17,626 nucleotides of DNA, taken from contig CALQBT020000008.1 in the NCBI GenBank assembly GCA_943328885.2, positions 1 through 17,626 of the forward strand. The letters are read 5' to 3'. Below, in pieces: positions 1 through 7,055 of the stretch (the first letter of the stretch is position 1; every line of letters begins with the position of its first letter). The notes under the pieces are model-generated. The model did no database searches, had not been told where the DNA came from, and saw nothing but the letters and a program-made list of their open reading frames with translations. This DNA is from Bordetella parapertussis. Lineage in GTDB: Bacteria > Pseudomonadota > Gammaproteobacteria > Burkholderiales > Burkholderiaceae_C. Made by a program: the position numbers and the translations under genes.

Positions 1-327
1 CATCGCGGGCTGGCCGTTCAGGATGCGTTGGAACAGCGCCTCGCGCAGCGACTGCACACCGCGGTAGGCGGCCCAGGACAAGGCGTACTGCGCGATGAAT
101 CCCGCCACGCCGCGCAGCGCGAAGATGCCCACGATCGCCACGGGCACCATCCACAGCGCCAGCTTGCCAGCATGGAAGCCCTGGTCGAGCAAGGGCTTCA
201 TCAGTTCGGGGATCAGCGGCTCGGTGGCCGCGCCGATCAGCGAGCTGATGAAGGCCACGACGATGCCGATCCGGCCGTGGCGAAAGTACGGGGTGATGCG
301 GGCAAAGCGCTGCAGCAGGGTGGGCAT
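1..327 (-). CDS. msbA: Lipid A export ABC transporter MsbA, N-terminal part (runs off the window)
   Basis: The first 109 residues of an ABC half-transporter are visible; the rest lies beyond base 1. The protein starts MPTLLQRFARITPYFRHGR. A hydrophobic first membrane helix follows at about residues 18-40, then the segment TEPLIPELMKPLLDQGF and a second helix near 55-75. This matches the opening of proteobacterial MsbA, the inner-membrane homodimer that flips lipid A-core to the periplasmic face using ATP. The nucleotide-binding domain is off the window, so the call rests on the membrane part. The ATG at 325-327 is the natural start, since upstream codons are proline-rich and unlike the family. 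The gene diverges from imuA. A hexamer GATAAT on the minus strand (405-410) could be its -10 box, but I see no convincing -35. Confidence 0.85.
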   Translation of the reverse strand, partial: MPTLLQRFARITPYFRHGRIGIVVAFISSLIGAATEPLIPELMKPLLDQGFHAGKLALWMVPVAIVGIFALRGVAGFIAQYALSWAAYRGVQSLREALFQRILNGQPAM

Positions 328-469
328 GGGCTGGGGCGAACTTGGCAGGCAGGCGGCGCGCAGGTGCCGGGGTGCCTGCTGCAGGGCGATGGGCTGGGTG
401 TCGGATTATCCGGCCCACCTGCGCCGCGCCCTGGCCCGCTGTGGTGGCGCACCGACAGGCTGGCCTGGC

Positions 470-498
470 TTGCCACAAGAGCTGTATAAAAGTACAGT
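470..498 (+). promoter_or_regulatory. Sigma70-type promoter of imuA-imuB
   Basis: TTGCCA at 470-475 (5 of 6 to the -35 consensus) and TACAGT at 493-498 (4 of 6 to the -10) are separated by exactly 17 bases. The predicted transcription start is near 505, which coincides with the GTG used as imuA start. The -10 box and the end of the spacer lie inside the LexA box, the usual geometry for repression by LexA. Seen directly in the sequence; promoter activity is inferred. Confidence 0.6.
482..497 (+). promoter_or_regulatory. LexA-binding SOS box
   Basis: CTGTATAAAAGTACAG fits the gamma/beta-proteobacterial SOS-box form CTG-N10-CAG, with an AT-rich centre and matching outer half-sites. It sits immediately upstream of imuA, a gene known in many bacteria to be LexA-controlled, and overlaps the predicted -10 box. 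LexA bound here should block transcription until RecA-stimulated self-cleavage after DNA damage. Confidence 0.88.
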
Positions 499-504
499 AT
501 TGCT

Positions 505-1656
505 GTGAACCTGTCTCTGCCTTTGTTTGACCCGCCGAACGACGCACTGGCGTCGACCTGCGGCGTGCACGCGACACTGTGCCGGGCCGATCATGCCGGG
601 GTCGATCAGCCAGACTGCGCTGAAACGCTGCCCTGTGCCGGTGTTCGCAAGACCGAAAGCGCGGTCGATCGCGCCACCCAGCTCACCGCGCTACACCCAG
701 GTTTGTGGCGTGCCAGCCAGATTGGCGGTGCGCCCGGGCGTGTCACGGCCAGCGGCTTCGACACGCTGGACGCCGAACTGCCCGGTGGCGGCTGGCCTCA
801 CGGCGTGTTGACCGAGTTGCTGCTGGCCCGGCCCGGTGTGGGCGAACTGCGCTTGCTGGCCCCGGCGCTGGCTGCGGTGGCGCCGCTGTGCGGGGCCGCC
901 GGTGCGCCGCCGGCTGCTCTGGCGTCGGGTCGCCACGCGCTGTCCGACCCAGGCCGCTGCGTGATGCTGTTCGACCCGCCTGCTTCGCTCAGCGCCTGGG
1001 CGCTGCTGCAATGCGGGCTCGACAGCCGGCATTGGCTGGTGGTGCAGGCGCGTGCGGGCCAGGGGCCTGCACCATGGCCTGTGCCACTGAGCGCCCCAAG
1101 GCCGGCCGACGCCGGCCGCCCCCCGTGGGGATCAAGCAAAGTGGCAAAGCCACATTTGCTTGAGAGAGGTCTTGCGGCGTCCGGGTCGCAGCATGGTGCC
1201 CCGCGTAGCGCCAACCGCCTGGCGCCCCTGCTGCCCAGTGCCGATCTGCTGTGGGCGCTGGAGCAGTCGCTCAAGAGCGGTCATGTCGGCGTGATCTTGG
1301 CCTGGTTGCCGCTCAAGCTGGGTGCCGATGCCTTGCGCCGTCTGCAGATCGCCGCCCAAGCGCAGGACGGGCCGGTGTTCGTCTTTCGCGACGCCCAGGC
1401 CCGCAGCCAACCCAGCCCGGCGCCGCTGCGCCTGTTGCTGCAGCCCGCGGGGGTGGATGGCTTGTCGCTGCGCTTGCTCAAGCGTCGAGGGCCGTCGCTG
1501 GATCGGTCGCTGCGACTGACGCTGCCCTCGGCGCTGACACCACGCCAGCAGGCTCAGGCCCAGGCGCGCGACCTGACCCGTCCGTCGGCACAGACCACGC
1601 AAGGCGTCGACCTTGCGCTGACGCTGGCTGGGTCGCTTGTCCAGCGGCAGGACTGA
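505..1656 (+). CDS. imuA: SOS mutagenesis accessory protein ImuA (RecA/SulA-like)
   Basis: ImuA is a RecA-like accessory factor that works with ImuB and the polymerase DnaE2 in damage-induced translesion synthesis. The family core is visible from about residue 63: LHPGLWRAS, then GFDTLDAELPGGGWPHGVLTELL (residues 85-107), HWLVVQARAG (176-185) and LLWALEQSLKSGHVGVILAWLPL (248-270). At 383 residues it is longer than the roughly 200-270 usual for the family. The excess is an N-terminal stretch of about 60 residues and a low-complexity linker at about 187-245. The open frame begins at GTG 505, seven bases after the LexA box and with no ribosome site, so a start further downstream is possible. A palindrome cluster lies inside the linker. 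imuB follows after 49 bases, so the two are probably cotranscribed. Confidence 0.88.
   Translation: MNLSLPLFDPPNDALASTCGVHATLCRADHAGVDQPDCAETLPCAGVRKTESAVDRATQLTALHPGLWRASQIGGAPGRVTASGFDTLDAELPGGGWPHGVLTELLLARPGVGELRLLAPALAAVAPLCGAAGAPPAALASGRHALSDPGRCVMLFDPPASLSAWALLQCGLDSRHWLVVQARAGQGPAPWPVPLSAPRPADAGRPPWGSSKVAKPHLLERGLAASGSQHGAPRSANRLAPLLPSADLLWALEQSLKSGHVGVILAWLPLKLGADALRRLQIAAQAQDGPVFVFRDAQARSQPSPAPLRLLLQPAGVDGLSLRLLKRRGPSLDRSLRLTLPSALTPRQQAQAQARDLTRPSAQTTQGVDLALTLAGSLVQRQD
1100..1162 (+). repeat. Cluster of three adjacent palindromes inside imuA
   Basis: Three hairpin-forming units follow one another. The first is GGCCGGC / GCCGGCC (1100-1106 with 1111-1117). The second is CCCC-GT-GGGG (1121-1130). 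The third is a long imperfect hairpin, CAAGCAAA-GTGGC / GCCAC-a-TTTGCTTG (1133-1145 with 1149-1162). Together they span 63 bases (21 codons) and encode part of the low-complexity linker without a stop. The layout resembles REP-type extragenic palindromic elements; an origin by insertion is inference. Confidence 0.6.
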
Positions 1657-1705
1657 GTACCGAGCTGCCGCACAGGCTCTGTTTCCAAGCGCGCGCCCAC
1701 CGACC

Positions 1706-3322
1706 ATGTTGTGGATTGCCCTGCACCTGCCGGCGCTCTCGCTCGAGTCCTGGGCTGCCACGTGCGGACCCGACCAGGCCGGCCTGCCGCTGGCGCTGCT
1801 GCAGGCGCAGCAGGTCTTGCACGCCGATGCGCTGGCGCTGGCGCGCGGCGTGCGTCCTGGCATGAAGCGCGCGACCGCGCTGGCGCTGGCGCCCGACCTG
1901 CAGCTGGCCGCCGCCGATGTCCGGCGCGATGCCCAGGCTTTGCGCGCGGTGGCCCATCTGGCGCTGGCTTTCAGCCCCTCGGTGGCTTGGGCGACGCCGG
2001 CCGGGCTGCGCGGCGTCAACGCCAACCCGGCTCCCAGCCCGGCGCTGGTGGGTGTTCGGCTCGAGGTGCAGTCTTGTTTGCGCTACTTTGGGGGTCTGCC
2101 GTCGCTGCTCGAGCGGCTGCGCACGGCGCTGGCGCCGCTGGGCCACCAGGTGCGGATCGCCAGCGCGCCCACGGCACTGGGCGCGGCCTTGCTGGCAGCT
2201 TGGCGAGACGACCTCGCACTCGGCCCGCCGGGTCCTGATCCTATGCAGGGCTTGCAGCGCCTGCTCGACGCCGTGCCGCTGATCTTGCTCGACCCCGGTT
2301 TGCAGCCGCTACTGCAAGCCATGGGATTGCACTGCCTGGCCGATCTGCACACGCTGCCGCGCGCCGGCCTGGCCAGGCGTTTCGGCCCCGGGTTGCTGGC
2401 CGAGATCGACCGCGCCAGAGGCCTGGCGCCCGAGGCCCAGGCCTGGCTGACCCTGCCGCAGCGTTTTGCCGACCGGATCGAGCTGCTGTGCCGTGCCGAT
2501 ACCAGCGCACAGGTGCTGGCTGGCGCGCAGTTGCTGCTGGTCCGGCTGCTGGCTTGGGCTGCTGCGCGGCAGGCCCGCATCGCGCGCTTCACGCTGGTGC
2601 TGCACCACGAGACCAGGCGCCGCCGTGGCCCTTGCGGCGAAGACCGCCCTGGGCAAACCACGCTGGAGATCGCACCGGCTGAGCCTGCAGCTGATGCCGG
2701 GCACTTGCTCAGCCTGCTGACCGAGCGTCTGGGCCGATGGCCGCTGGCTGCACCCGCGCTTGAGCTCAGTGTGCGCTGTGATCACTTGAGCGCCGGCGAG
2801 CCACCCAGCCGCGAGCTGTTTGCCAGCCACGCCAGCGAGCGCGAAGGACTGGCCCGACTGATCGAGCGGCTGCAGGCCAGGTTGGGTTGCGCGCAGGTAC
2901 AAAGCCTGGCCGCCGTGCCAGACCATCGCCCCGAATTCGGCACCCGCTGGCAAAGCGCCGATCCGGCGCGCTTGGGGCTGCAGACAGGCCACGCGGGCGG
3001 GGCCTCGTACAGCGCAGACCGTGAGCTAGCGACGGCCTGCGGCAAGACCTTGGCGGCCCAACCGCTGTGGTTGCTGCCGGCTCCGCAAGCCCTGGTCGAG
3101 CGTGGCCAGGGCCCGTTGCTCGACGGCCGGGCGCTGCAACTGCTGGCCGGCCCTGACCGCTTGGAAAGCGGCTGGTGGGACACCCAAGGCCCGGCGGTGC
3201 GCGACTATTTCATCGCCCGCACGACCCGCGGCGAGTTGGTGTGGATTTACCGCGACCGACTGCCGGACCCGAACGCAGGCCTGAGCGGGTCGGGCTGGTA
3301 TCTGCAAGGTTTGTTTGCCTGA
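1706..3322 (+). CDS. imuB: Inactive Y-family DNA polymerase homologue ImuB
   Basis: ImuB is a Y-family polymerase relative without catalysis that bridges DnaE2, ImuA and the beta clamp in SOS mutagenesis. The protein opens MLWIALHLPALSLESWA, where active Y-family enzymes have the metal-binding aspartate motif. GVRPGMKRATALAL (48-61) and SCLRYFGGLPSLLERL (123-138) are family hallmarks, and the usual SxDE acidic pair is not seen. The C-terminus (WWDTQGPAVRDYFIARTTRG onward, ending GWYLQGLFA) matches the DUF6504 tail of ImuB. At 538 residues the length is normal. ATG 1706 is preferred over a TTG at 1637 because the family begins at this MLWIALHLP motif. No strong ribosome site is visible. The segment QPLWLLP near the C-terminal third is a weak clamp-motif candidate. 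dnaE2 does not follow. Confidence 0.9.
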   Translation: MLWIALHLPALSLESWAATCGPDQAGLPLALLQAQQVLHADALALARGVRPGMKRATALALAPDLQLAAADVRRDAQALRAVAHLALAFSPSVAWATPAGLRGVNANPAPSPALVGVRLEVQSCLRYFGGLPSLLERLRTALAPLGHQVRIASAPTALGAALLAAWRDDLALGPPGPDPMQGLQRLLDAVPLILLDPGLQPLLQAMGLHCLADLHTLPRAGLARRFGPGLLAEIDRARGLAPEAQAWLTLPQRFADRIELLCRADTSAQVLAGAQLLLVRLLAWAAARQARIARFTLVLHHETRRRRGPCGEDRPGQTTLEIAPAEPAADAGHLLSLLTERLGRWPLAAPALELSVRCDHLSAGEPPSRELFASHASEREGLARLIERLQARLGCAQVQSLAAVPDHRPEFGTRWQSADPARLGLQTGHAGGASYSADRELATACGKTLAAQPLWLLPAPQALVERGQGPLLDGRALQLLAGPDRLESGWWDTQGPAVRDYFIARTTRGELVWIYRDRLPDPNAGLSGSGWYLQGLFA

Positions 3323-3377
3323 CTGCTGCGCTCATGTAACCTCGGCTCGCCACTTCCGTGCCTTCAATCCGCTGACC

Positions 3378-3797
3378 ATGCCCAAGCCCGCCAAAACACC
3401 GACCAAGACCTCGGAACCTGTCGCCGAACTTCTCGACGGCATCCGCAGCCGTGACCCGGACCGCTATCTGCTCGTCGAACGCCTGAGAAGACTGGTGCTG
3501 GCGCTGGCGCCGCGGGTCACCGAGGAGCTGCGGTATGGCGGGCTGCTGTTTTCGGCCGGATCGCCGTTTTGTGCGATCTTCTCCTACGACAAGCATGTGG
3601 CGCTTGAATTCAGCCAAGGTGCAACGCTGCCGGACAAGCACAAGGTGCTGGAGGGCGATGGCAAGAAGCGTCGCTACATCAGGCTCGAAGCCGGGGCGGA
3701 CCTGTTCAACAAGAACATCACTGAGTACCTCGCGCTGGCTTTCGCTGCTGCTGCTGCGTCTGGTCGAGTCGGGCGTGGCTCAAGCGCTCGAAGCTGA
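3378..3797 (+). CDS. DUF1801 domain-containing protein
   Basis: A 139-residue cytosolic protein. The family core is seen in EELRYGGLLFSAGSPFCAIF, KHVALEFSQGATLPDKHKVL and GDGKKRRYIRLEAG, typical of DUF1801 (YdhG/YjhX-like fold), whose biochemical role is not established. The ATG at 3378 is chosen because the reading frame upstream to 3315 has no family similarity. The C-terminus after ITEYLALAF is an alanine run followed by a short Gly/Arg/Ser tail, encoded by a GCT repeat. Past that point the frame is unlikely to be conserved. The gene is 55 bases behind imuB on the same strand and may be read through from it, but nothing ties it to SOS functions. Confidence 0.82.
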   Translation: MPKPAKTPTKTSEPVAELLDGIRSRDPDRYLLVERLRRLVLALAPRVTEELRYGGLLFSAGSPFCAIFSYDKHVALEFSQGATLPDKHKVLEGDGKKRRYIRLEAGADLFNKNITEYLALAFAAAAASGRVGRGSSARS

Positions 3798-3858
3798 CGC
3801 AACCCGCTTCCATCCTTTCTGGGCTTGGTCCTTGCCAGGCGCTTCACAGGCTGACACC

Positions 3859-4305
3859 ATGACGATTGTTCGACTCGCCGAGCCCCGTGACGCCGCTGAC
3901 ATCCAACGCATCTTCGAGCGCAGCCTGCGCCAAGCCTCATGGCTGCCTCAAGGCGTCGATCCCGATACCGATTTCCTGCGCAACTCTGGAGGCGAGACGG
4001 TTTACGTCGGCCTGTCGCCGCAGGGCGAGGTCGCCGGTCTTGTCTCGCTGTACACGCCTGGGAAATTCATCCACCACCTCTATGTCGATGCGGACTCCCA
4101 GCGCCAGGGCATAGGTGCTGCGCTGCTGAGCTCGCTCGAAAACTGGCTGCCCAAGCCCTGGTATTTGAAATGCGTGACCGCCAATGTGCGCGCGCGCGCT
4201 TTCTACGCCCGCTGTGGCTGGATTGAGACAGAAACCGCGATGGGCAGCCAGGGCGAGTATGTGGTGTTGCGCAAGTTCGGCGAAATTAGAGGCTTGAGCG
4301 CCTAA
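3859..4305 (+). CDS. GNAT family N-acetyltransferase
   Basis: A 148-residue GCN5-related acetyltransferase, which moves an acetyl group from acetyl-CoA to an amine whose identity cannot be told from sequence. The start MTIVRLAEPRDAADIQRIFE is a standard GNAT first strand and helix. The acetyl-CoA pyrophosphate loop is visible as LYVDADSQRQGIGAALL (residues 74-90), with the Q/R-x-x-G-x-G/A signature at QRQGIGA. NVRARAFYARCGW (109-121) is the motif B helix with the late FY-x-x-x-GW turn. ATG 3859 fits the family start; the frame is open upstream but unlike GNAT proteins. The stop lies nine bases from the convergent yqjK stop, and no clear terminator is seen in the gap. Confidence 0.88.
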   Translation: MTIVRLAEPRDAADIQRIFERSLRQASWLPQGVDPDTDFLRNSGGETVYVGLSPQGEVAGLVSLYTPGKFIHHLYVDADSQRQGIGAALLSSLENWLPKPWYLKCVTANVRARAFYARCGWIETETAMGSQGEYVVLRKFGEIRGLSA

Positions 4306-4314
4306 GGCTGGCGG

Positions 4315-4617
4315 TCAGCGTCTTGCCGAGGCCAACCAGCGGCTGCCGCGCTGCCACAACTGCCAACCCCACCAAGCCCGCAAGGTCCAGCGCCAGGCCC
4401 GGCGCGGGCGCAGCAGCGCGAGCAAGACCAGACCGCCGAGCGGCCATTGCGGGTGATCGCGCAACCACCGCAAGCCCTGGCGCAAGTGGTCAGCGATCGC
4501 CAGCGGCGCGGCCAGCACCTGGGCTTGCTGCGCGAGTTGCAGGCGCAGCGTGTTGCTGCGCCGCAGCAGTTGTTCGCGGCGCTGCGCTGGTGGTGATCGC
4601 TGGTCGCTGTCGTTCAT
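4315..4617 (-). CDS. yqjK: YqjK-like protein
   Basis: A 100-residue basic protein: a charged N-terminal helix (QRREQLLRRSNTLRLQLAQQ), then PLAIADHLRQGLRWLRDHPQWPLG, and one short hydrophobic stretch (GGLVLLALLRP) followed by Trp/Arg-rich sequence. This layout, and its place as third gene after yqjD and yqjE, matches the YqjK-like family, small proteins of unknown function. The ATG (4615-4617 on the minus strand) overlaps the yqjE stop as ATGA, so translation is probably coupled. The family call leans partly on context. Confidence 0.75.
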   Translation of the reverse strand: MNDSDQRSPPAQRREQLLRRSNTLRLQLAQQAQVLAAPLAIADHLRQGLRWLRDHPQWPLGGLVLLALLRPRRAWRWTLRAWWGWQLWQRGSRWLASARR

Positions 4618-5003
4618 TCAGGGCCTCGCAGTGATTCGCGGTCGCGTGCCAGTTCGCCCAGGCTGGCGCTCAGCGCGCTGCCGCCCGGGTTGCTCAAGCG
4701 TTGGCGCGCCAGACGCGCCACCCAAGAGCCGGCACCCAGAAACAGCACCGACAACAAGGCCAGCGCCGGCAGGCGGTAACCCTCCCAGAACAACAGCAGC
4801 AGCAGCCCGGCACCCAGGCTCAGGCCCACGGCCAGTAGCAGCAGGGCCAGCGCAGCCCACAACAAGCCGTCGAATACGCGCAGCTTTTCCTGCTCAAGCT
4901 CGACGGCGAGCAATTCAATCCGGACCTGAGCGATCTCGAGCGCGGTGGCGATCAAGCGCCGCAGCGATGCCAGCAATCCGGGACCCGCTGCCGGACTGCT
5001 CAT
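4614..5003 (-). CDS. yqjE: YqjE-like membrane protein, phage holin superfamily III
   Basis: A 129-residue inner-membrane protein. An amphipathic N-terminal helix (SLRRLIATALEIAQVRIELL, continuing into AVELEQEK) is followed by two predicted membrane helices at about 47-72 and 78-96, joined by FWEGYRLP. A polar C-terminal tail ends LARDRESLRGPE. This is the pattern of the YqjE/Holin_X family, named from distant holin similarity; a role in membrane lesions has not been shown for chromosomal members. It lies 13 bases downstream of yqjD and overlaps yqjK, forming a yqjDEK operon as in E. coli. Confidence 0.82.
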   Translation of the reverse strand: MSSPAAGPGLLASLRRLIATALEIAQVRIELLAVELEQEKLRVFDGLLWAALALLLLAVGLSLGAGLLLLLFWEGYRLPALALLSVLFLGAGSWVARLARQRLSNPGGSALSASLGELARDRESLRGPE

Positions 5004-5016
5004 GGGCCTGGGCGCA

Positions 5017-5328
5017 TCAGCGCCGGCCGATCAGCAATCCGATCACCAGGCCGATCCCGGTCGCAGCGCCAATCGCGCGCCAAGGATTGTCGTGCACGTA
5101 GTCATCGGCCGCGTGGCCCGCTGCCTTGGCCTTGGCCAGCGCAAGTTCCTGCAGGTGCAGCAGATTTTCCTTGGCCTGCTGGACCCGCAGCTGCATGCGT
5201 CCGCGAGCTTCGGCCGCGCCTTCACCCACTTCGCTGGCTGTCGTGCGCATCAATTCTTCTGCGTCGGCAATCACCACCCGCAAATCGTTCATCAGGCGGT
5301 CTTTCTGGGCCGTGCTCACGTCAGGCAT
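5017..5328 (-). CDS. yqjD: YqjD/ElaB family ribosome-associated membrane-anchored protein (DUF883)
   Basis: A 103-residue protein of the YqjD/ElaB/YgaM (DUF883) family. In E. coli these proteins are anchored in the inner membrane by the C-terminus and bind ribosomes in stationary phase. The long helical cytosolic part (LMNDLRVVIADAEELMRTTA through ALAKAKAAG) leads to the signature DDYVHDNPWRAIG and a glycine-rich membrane helix, ATGIGLVIGLLIGRR. A strong ribosome site (AAGGAG, six bases before ATG) fixes the start. A hairpin in the leader can cover part of that site. It is the first gene of yqjDEK and lies 123 bases downstream of dbpA on the same strand. Confidence 0.9.
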   Translation of the reverse strand: MPDVSTAQKDRLMNDLRVVIADAEELMRTTASEVGEGAAEARGRMQLRVQQAKENLLHLQELALAKAKAAGHAADDYVHDNPWRAIGAATGIGLVIGLLIGRR

Positions 5329-5336
5329 TTCTCACT

Positions 5337-5368
5337 CCTTGGCTAGGCAAAAACCCAGGCTACCAAGG
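5337..5368 (-). promoter_or_regulatory. Leader hairpin overlapping the yqjD ribosome-binding site
   Basis: On the minus strand CCTTGGTAG (5368-5360) can pair with CTA-g-CCAAGG (5346-5337), with one bulged G. The final AAGG of the hairpin is the start of the AAGGAG ribosome site of yqjD. The loop contains a TTTTT run. Pairing is visible in the sequence; a regulatory role is inference. Confidence 0.4.
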
Positions 5369-5451
5369 CTGGTGAGGGTATCGGTTGACATCCATCAAGA
5401 CGTATCGAAGGCTGCGCCGCGCCAACAAGCTCGACCTTGTCGCCCGACGCT

Positions 5452-6885
5452 TCAGCCCGCCATCGGCCGCGCCTTGACCCGCTTGCCTTTGACCGTGCCG
5501 GCGTTGAGGGCGCGCAGCGCCGCGTCAGCGATCTCGCGCGCGACCGCCACGTAGGTGGAGAACTCGTTGACGTTGATCTTGCCGATCTGCGCAGCGGCAA
5601 AACCGGCGCTGCCGGTCAGCGCGCCCATCACGTCGCCGGGGCGGATTTTTTCCTTGCGTCCGCCCAGGATCTGCAGCGTGACCATGGGCGCGCGCAGTGG
5701 CCCGCTGCCTGTGGGTGTGAGCTCAGCCAGCGGGTGGAATTCGCCGGCCCGACCTTGCATCTCGTCGATGCGACCGACCCGGCCCATCTCGTCCAGGCTG
5801 GCCAGGCTGAAGGCCCATCCTTGCGCATCGGCGCGCCCCGTGCGGCCGACCCGGTGGGTGTGCAGCTCGGCGTCGGGTGTGATGTCGACGTTGATCACCG
5901 CCTCCAACCCGCTGATGTCGAGCCCGCGCGCGGCCACATCGGTGGCCACCAGCACCGGGCAGCTGCGATTGGCGAACTGGATCAACACCTGGTCGCGATC
6001 GCGCTGCTCGAGGTCGCCGTGCAGCGCCAGCGCGGCAATGCCCTGGGCTTGCAGCACGGCCACCAGGTCGCGGCATTGGGCTTTGGTGTTGCAAAACGCC
6101 AGCGTGCGTTCGGGCCGGTAGTGGTTGAGCAGCAGGCCGACCGCATGCAGGCGCTGGTCTTCGGCGACCTCATAGAAGCGCTGGCGGATCTTGCTGGCCT
6201 CGGGCCGTTCGCTCAACTTGACCTCGCGCGGATTGCGCAGAAATTTGCGGCTGATCTGCTCGATCCCTTCGGGGTAGGTGGCCGAAAACAGCAGGGTTTG
6301 TCGGTCGCGCGGGCACTGCGCAGCGATCGCGGCGATCTCTTCAGCAAAACCCATGTCGAGCATTCGGTCGGCTTCGTCGAGCACCAGGATGTTGAGGCTG
6401 GCCAGTTGCAGCGAGCCACGCTCGAGGTGGTCGACGATGCGCCCGGGCGTGCCCACGACGATGTGCGCGCCATGCGCCAGGCTGTCGAGCTGGTTGCGGA
6501 TGGGCGCTCCACCGCACAGCGTCAAGGCCTTGATGTTGTCCTCAGACCGGGCTAGTCGACGGATCTCCTGGGTCACTTGGTCGGCGAGTTCACGGGTCGG
6601 GCACAGCACCAGCGCCTGGGTGTCGGGCTTCCTGATCTGCAGCCTGGCCAGCAGCGCGAGCGCGAAGGCAGCGGTCTTGCCGCTGCCGGTCTTGGCTTGC
6701 GCGATCAGGTCATGCCCGGCCAGTGCGAGCGGCAGGCTGGCCGCCTGGATCGGCGTCATCGCGGTATAGCCCAGCGACACCAGGTTGGCCAGCGCGGCGG
6801 GGGACAGCGGCAGGCTGCTGAAAGCCGGGCCGGTCGGGTTGACGCCGAGGGCGGCGAGGGCGTTGGGCGCAGAAGAATCGGTCAT
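5452..6885 (-). CDS. dbpA: ATP-dependent RNA helicase DbpA
   Basis: DbpA is a DEAD-box helicase that acts late in 50S subunit assembly and is activated by hairpin 92 of 23S rRNA. All helicase motifs are in place: Q motif GYTAMTPIQ (39-47), Walker A AKTGSGKT (64-71), PTREL (96-100), TPGRI (146-150), DEAD (170-173), SAT (201-203), ATDVAARGLDI (314-324) and HRVGRTGRA (344-352). The C-terminal 80 residues (APMVTLQILGGRKEKIRPGD, then GALTG) are the DbpA-type RNA-binding domain, which separates it from RhlE, SrmB and CsdA. Length is 477 residues against 457 in E. coli. ATG 6885 is chosen because the frame is open to 7440 but that extra part overlaps the DUF2805 gene and is unlike helicases. No good ribosome site is seen. 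Probably transcribed with the DUF2805 gene. Confidence 0.95.
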   Translation of the reverse strand: MTDSSAPNALAALGVNPTGPAFSSLPLSPAALANLVSLGYTAMTPIQAASLPLALAGHDLIAQAKTGSGKTAAFALALLARLQIRKPDTQALVLCPTRELADQVTQEIRRLARSEDNIKALTLCGGAPIRNQLDSLAHGAHIVVGTPGRIVDHLERGSLQLASLNILVLDEADRMLDMGFAEEIAAIAAQCPRDRQTLLFSATYPEGIEQISRKFLRNPREVKLSERPEASKIRQRFYEVAEDQRLHAVGLLLNHYRPERTLAFCNTKAQCRDLVAVLQAQGIAALALHGDLEQRDRDQVLIQFANRSCPVLVATDVAARGLDISGLEAVINVDITPDAELHTHRVGRTGRADAQGWAFSLASLDEMGRVGRIDEMQGRAGEFHPLAELTPTGSGPLRAPMVTLQILGGRKEKIRPGDVMGALTGSAGFAAAQIGKINVNEFSTYVAVAREIADAALRALNAGTVKGKRVKARPMAG

Positions 6886-6969
6886 GGGCGATTGTCGGCG
6901 ATCGATGCGCGGCGACCCTGCGCTGTCCGCGTAGCGCCGATGCCGGCGCTGACCGGTGCTGAGGCTTTC

Positions 6970-6990
6970 CTGGTGCCTGGTGCCTGGTGC
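6970..6990. repeat. Three tandem copies of a 7-bp unit (CTGGTGC)
   Basis: CTGGTGC occurs three times head to tail in the 170-base gap between the DUF2805 stop and the dbpA start. On the transcribed minus strand it reads GCACCAG. Nothing else recognisable is seen in this gap, neither promoter nor terminator. Confidence 0.75.
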
Positions 6991-7055
6991 CGGCAGGCTA
7001 GGGTCATGACCCAGGTTGATGCTAGGCGATCGTTCGCGCTGCGACGGCTTTCGTC

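Noticed and set aside
1132..2146. Long minus-strand open frames opposite imuA and imuB
   Set aside because: Arg/Gln/Ser-rich translations without motifs, fully covered by recognised genes on the plus strand.
4290..4316. Shared terminator between the GNAT gene and yqjK
   Set aside because: The inverted repeat TTAG...CTAA has mismatches and no T-run.
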